This document shows positions 61,816 through 64,000 of a stretch of 64,000 nt of DNA, piece by piece; positions within the stretch are counted from its first letter, which is position 1; each line of letters starts with the position of its first letter. The stretch covers positions 62,001 through 126,000 of the forward strand of contig NZ_ATAY01000088.1 of the NCBI RefSeq assembly GCF_000421965.1. The letters are read 5' to 3'. The notes beneath the pieces are model-generated. The model had not been told where the DNA came from, ran no database searches, and saw only the letters and a list, made by a program, of their open reading frames with translations. This stretch comes from Ruminiclostridium papyrosolvens C7 (GTDB lineage Bacteria; Bacillota; Clostridia; Acetivibrionales; DSM-1351). A program made the position numbers and the translations under genes.

Positions 61816-63601
61816 TTTCTTCACCTCCTATGGCATTAAACGGACATACATTTGTACATAGCCCGCAGCCGTAGCAAAGGGACGGTTCTATACTGACTTT
61901 GCCGTCAATAAACGATATGGCAGGACAGCCAATGTCAGTAATACATTTTTTGCAATTTTTACAGTTCTTTTTAACGGTGTATTTTACAGGCGGCTTGAAA
62001 AGAGCAATACAAGGAGCTTCAAAGATTACTACTGAAGGGCCTTTGTATTCTGCCGCTTTTTTGATTATTTCTACAGCACTGCTAAAATCAAGTGGATCTC
62101 CCTTAACAATGTGTCCGACACCGCAGGCCTTCACCATTCCGTAGATATCTATTTTTTCAGATATGTTGTTCATCATTGTTTTTCCTGTTCCGGGGTGCGG
62201 CTGATGGCCTGTCATAGCGGTAGTACTGTTATCCAATATGACCACTGTAATATCGGTATTATTATAAACTGCATTTATAATGCCCGGTATTCCTGTGTGG
62301 AAAAATGTGGAATCACCAATAAATGCTATGTGCTTTGCTTCCGGCTGAGCTCTTTTAATTCCTTGTGCCACAGTAATTCCAGCACCCATGCAAAGGCAGG
62401 TATCTACCATATCCAACGGCTTTGCATTTCCAAGAGTATAACAACCTATATCACCTGTAAATACTGCCTTTTGGCCTTTCATCGCCATTTTGACAGCATA
62501 GAAGGAAGCTCTGTGGGGACATCCTGCACAAAGTACTGGCTGCCGTACAGGAAGTTCAGGAGTTGTCGTATTTTCAATTTTTTCTGTTTCAATATTGAGA
62601 TATTTTGCAAGTGCCTCGCAGACCAATTCAAAGGTATACTCTCCTGCAAACGGCAGATGCCCGGTCTTTTTACCAAGTATCCTTGTATCCAGCTGTTTTG
62701 ATGCACAAAGCATGGTTATTTCCTCTTCAACAACTGGGTCAAGCTCTTCGAACACAAGAACTTCATCAAGACCATTAAGGAAAACTTCTGCCATTTCTTT
62801 TGGCAAGGGGTAAGGAGTTCCCACTTTAAACAGCTTTACATTGGCATTTAATTTTTCCAGGGCCTCGACCACATATGAATATGCAACTCCCGACGCAGCA
62901 ACACCAAGTTTTACATCTTTTCCTTCGACCTTGTTAAAACTTATGCCTGAAAAAATGTCACTGAGCTTATGTTGAAGTAATTCGATATGAATATGCTTCT
63001 TGTAAGCAAGGCTTGGAAATATAACCCACCTCGGGTCTTTCACGAACCCTTCAACCTTGTGGTAAAGTCTTTTTTCATCTATATCTATAGTTGCACAGGA
63101 ATGACATACCCTTGTAGTAGGTCTCAAAAATACAGGAAGCTCCACCATTTCTGACAATTCAAAAGCATATTGTATCATTTCATATGCTTCTTCAGGCGAT
63201 GATGGGTCAAGTACAGGAAGATTTGAATATCTTGCAAAATGCCTTGTATCCTGCTCAGTCTGGGATGAAAAAGGCCCCGGGTCATCAGCAACCAGTACTA
63301 CCATACCGCCCTTTACTCCAATATATGCCAGACTCATAAGCGGGTCAGATGCAACATTCAATCCCACCTGCTTCATGGTTACCATGGTTCTGGCACCGGA
63401 ATATGCCGCTCCTGCAGCCACTTCCATGGCAGATTTTTCATTTACAGACCATTCAACATATATATCACCGGGATTATTACGGGCTACTGTTTCAAGTACC
63501 TCTGTAGAAGGGGTTCCGGGGTACCCTGTTACAATATTTACCCCTGCTCTTATAGCACCAAGGGCTATGGCCTCGTTACCCATAAGTAGTTTCTTAGACA
63601 T
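61808..63601 (-). CDS. iorA: Indolepyruvate ferredoxin oxidoreductase, alpha subunit
   Basis: The large subunit with thiamine diphosphate and iron-sulfur clusters, oxygen-sensitive. The 597-residue protein has the pyrimidine-binding half at the start (GYPGTPSTEV), the ThDP motif GDIGCYTLGN ... GDSTFFHTGIPG, and a C-terminal 2[4Fe-4S] ferredoxin domain (CKNCKKC and CYGCGLCTNVCP). Length is typical. It is the first gene of the cluster, with GGGGAGG before the ATG. It supports fermentation of aromatic amino acids such as tryptophan, phenylalanine and tyrosine. Confidence 0.97.
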   Translation of the reverse strand: MSKKLLMGNEAIALGAIRAGVNIVTGYPGTPSTEVLETVARNNPGDIYVEWSVNEKSAMEVAAGAAYSGARTMVTMKQVGLNVASDPLMSLAYIGVKGGMVVLVADDPGPFSSQTEQDTRHFARYSNLPVLDPSSPEEAYEMIQYAFELSEMVELPVFLRPTTRVCHSCATIDIDEKRLYHKVEGFVKDPRWVIFPSLAYKKHIHIELLQHKLSDIFSGISFNKVEGKDVKLGVAASGVAYSYVVEALEKLNANVKLFKVGTPYPLPKEMAEVFLNGLDEVLVFEELDPVVEEEITMLCASKQLDTRILGKKTGHLPFAGEYTFELVCEALAKYLNIETEKIENTTTPELPVRQPVLCAGCPHRASFYAVKMAMKGQKAVFTGDIGCYTLGNAKPLDMVDTCLCMGAGITVAQGIKRAQPEAKHIAFIGDSTFFHTGIPGIINAVYNNTDITVVILDNSTTAMTGHQPHPGTGKTMMNNISEKIDIYGMVKACGVGHIVKGDPLDFSSAVEIIKKAAEYKGPSVVIFEAPCIALFKPPVKYTVKKNCKNCKKCITDIGCPAISFIDGKVSIEPSLCYGCGLCTNVCPFNAIGGEENE

Positions 63602-63612
63602 TTTACCTCCCC

Positions 63613-63629
63613 TGAGCCAAAACGGCTCA
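63613..63629 (-). promoter_or_regulatory. Small hairpin before iorA
   Basis: TGAGCC-GTT-TTGGCTCA-type inverted repeat (TGAGCC and GGCTCA) immediately upstream of the iorA ribosome site on the minus strand. It could affect translation; no known operator is recognised. Confidence 0.35.
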
Positions 63630-63754
63630 AAAACTAATTTGTTAGAAAAATTATATCATATATCCTGCGGAATTCGCAAAATTTCGTCAAATATCCGCTT
63701 AAAATCAAATATTCCTAATTAATTTAAAATTTCCTTTAAAAGTTAATATTTTTA

Positions 63755-63760
63755 TATAAT
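63755..63760 (+). promoter_or_regulatory. -10 box before the P-II gene
   Basis: TATAAT about 63 bases upstream of the P-II start. No convincing -35 is seen at 16-18 bases, so an activator may be needed. Confidence 0.35.
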
Positions 63761-63822
63761 GGGTACATACAGTAATATTAGTATTCATTTATACCGATAA
63801 TACATAAAGGGAGGGTATTCTT

Positions 63823-64000
63823 ATGAAGATGATAGTTGCAATTGTAAGGCCGGAGGCCTTTGAAGATGTAAAGCAGGCACTGTTTAATGCAAAGGTAGCA
63901 AAAATGACAGTAAGCCATGTAAAAGGCTGCGGGCAACAGATGGGATACACCGAAAGCTACCGCGGAACAGTTACGGAAGTAAATCTTTTGAACAAAATCA
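63823..64000 (+). CDS. P-II family nitrogen regulator, 5' part
   Basis: The first 59 residues of a P-II protein, cut by the window edge. The start MKMIVAIVRPEAFEDVKQAL is the first strand and helix of the fold, followed by MTVSHVKGCGQQMGY and TESYRGT of the T-loop region, which holds the tyrosine that can be modified. GGGAGGG precedes the ATG. P-II proteins sense 2-oxoglutarate and ATP/ADP and bind ammonium transporters, glutamine synthetase or nitrogenase. Which branch (GlnB, GlnK or NifI) cannot be settled from this part. Confidence 0.88.
   Translation, partial: MKMIVAIVRPEAFEDVKQALFNAKVAKMTVSHVKGCGQQMGYTESYRGTVTEVNLLNKI

Noticed and set aside
62111-62701. 196-residue plus-strand frame inside iorA
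   Set aside because: Antisense to a highly conserved ThDP enzyme; Cys-rich composition is a by-product of the complement.

Overview
The window looks like chromosome of a low-GC, anaerobic, Gram-positive Clostridia member. The closest general feel is a Ruminiclostridium / Clostridium cellulolyticum-type organism, but that genus call is inference. The signs are AT-rich DNA, strong AGGAGG ribosome sites before most genes, TTG and GTG starts, S-layer and lipoprotein surface proteins, oxygen-sensitive enzymes (hybrid-cluster protein, indolepyruvate:ferredoxin oxidoreductase), and Firmicute-type riboswitches and intrinsic terminators. Both ends cut through genes: a MutS2-like ATPase on the left and a P-II protein on the right. 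I see no rRNA, CRISPR array, transposase, integrase or phage structural gene.

Layout, left to right. 1-7.2 kb: MutS2-like 3' end, tRNA-His, a zinc-ribbon mini-protein, galM, and a heterodimeric ABC exporter facing away from an AraC-type regulator. 7.2-12.5 kb: ZIP metal transporter, a secreted CAP-domain protein behind a long structured-looking leader, mscL, and hcp divergent from a Crp/Fnr regulator. 12.6-17.8 kb: an SPFH/zinc-ribbon protein and a TM2 protein, then a cell-surface glycan set (NAGPA-like protein, GT2-GtrA fusion, MFS-like transporter). 17.9-24.8 kb is the least explained part: a four-gene minus-strand cassette built round an 872-residue dynamin-like GTPase, then tRNA-Leu, then an orphan nitrilase-fold protein. 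This is my best candidate for an undescribed system.

24.8-34.9 kb is mostly housekeeping: HD-GYP protein, metallophosphoesterase, phosphoglucomutase, a permuted papain-like protein, a coupled uvrB-lrgA-lrgB operon, mntP, trpS and a 56-residue membrane protein. 35-41.6 kb is a nucleobase-salvage block. A guanine riboswitch precedes xpt and a BMP-type nucleoside ABC transporter, and a preQ1-I riboswitch precedes queT. 41.7-50.5 kb holds a FAD enzyme, cyclophilin, a polytopic membrane protein and a second type II topoisomerase (parE-parC). 50.5-59.2 kb is envelope-related: adhesin-like lipoprotein, a THF riboswitch with folT, FMN-binding lipoprotein, DUF3243 protein, S-layer protein, and a MacAB-like efflux set. 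59.4-63.6 kb is an aromatic 2-oxoacid cluster (iorA-iorB, mgsA, paaK), followed by the P-II start.

Three metabolite riboswitches (guanine, preQ1, THF) lie within about 12 kb and all control uptake or salvage. Coordinates of genes use the start best supported by a ribosome site, so several are shorter than the longest open frame.
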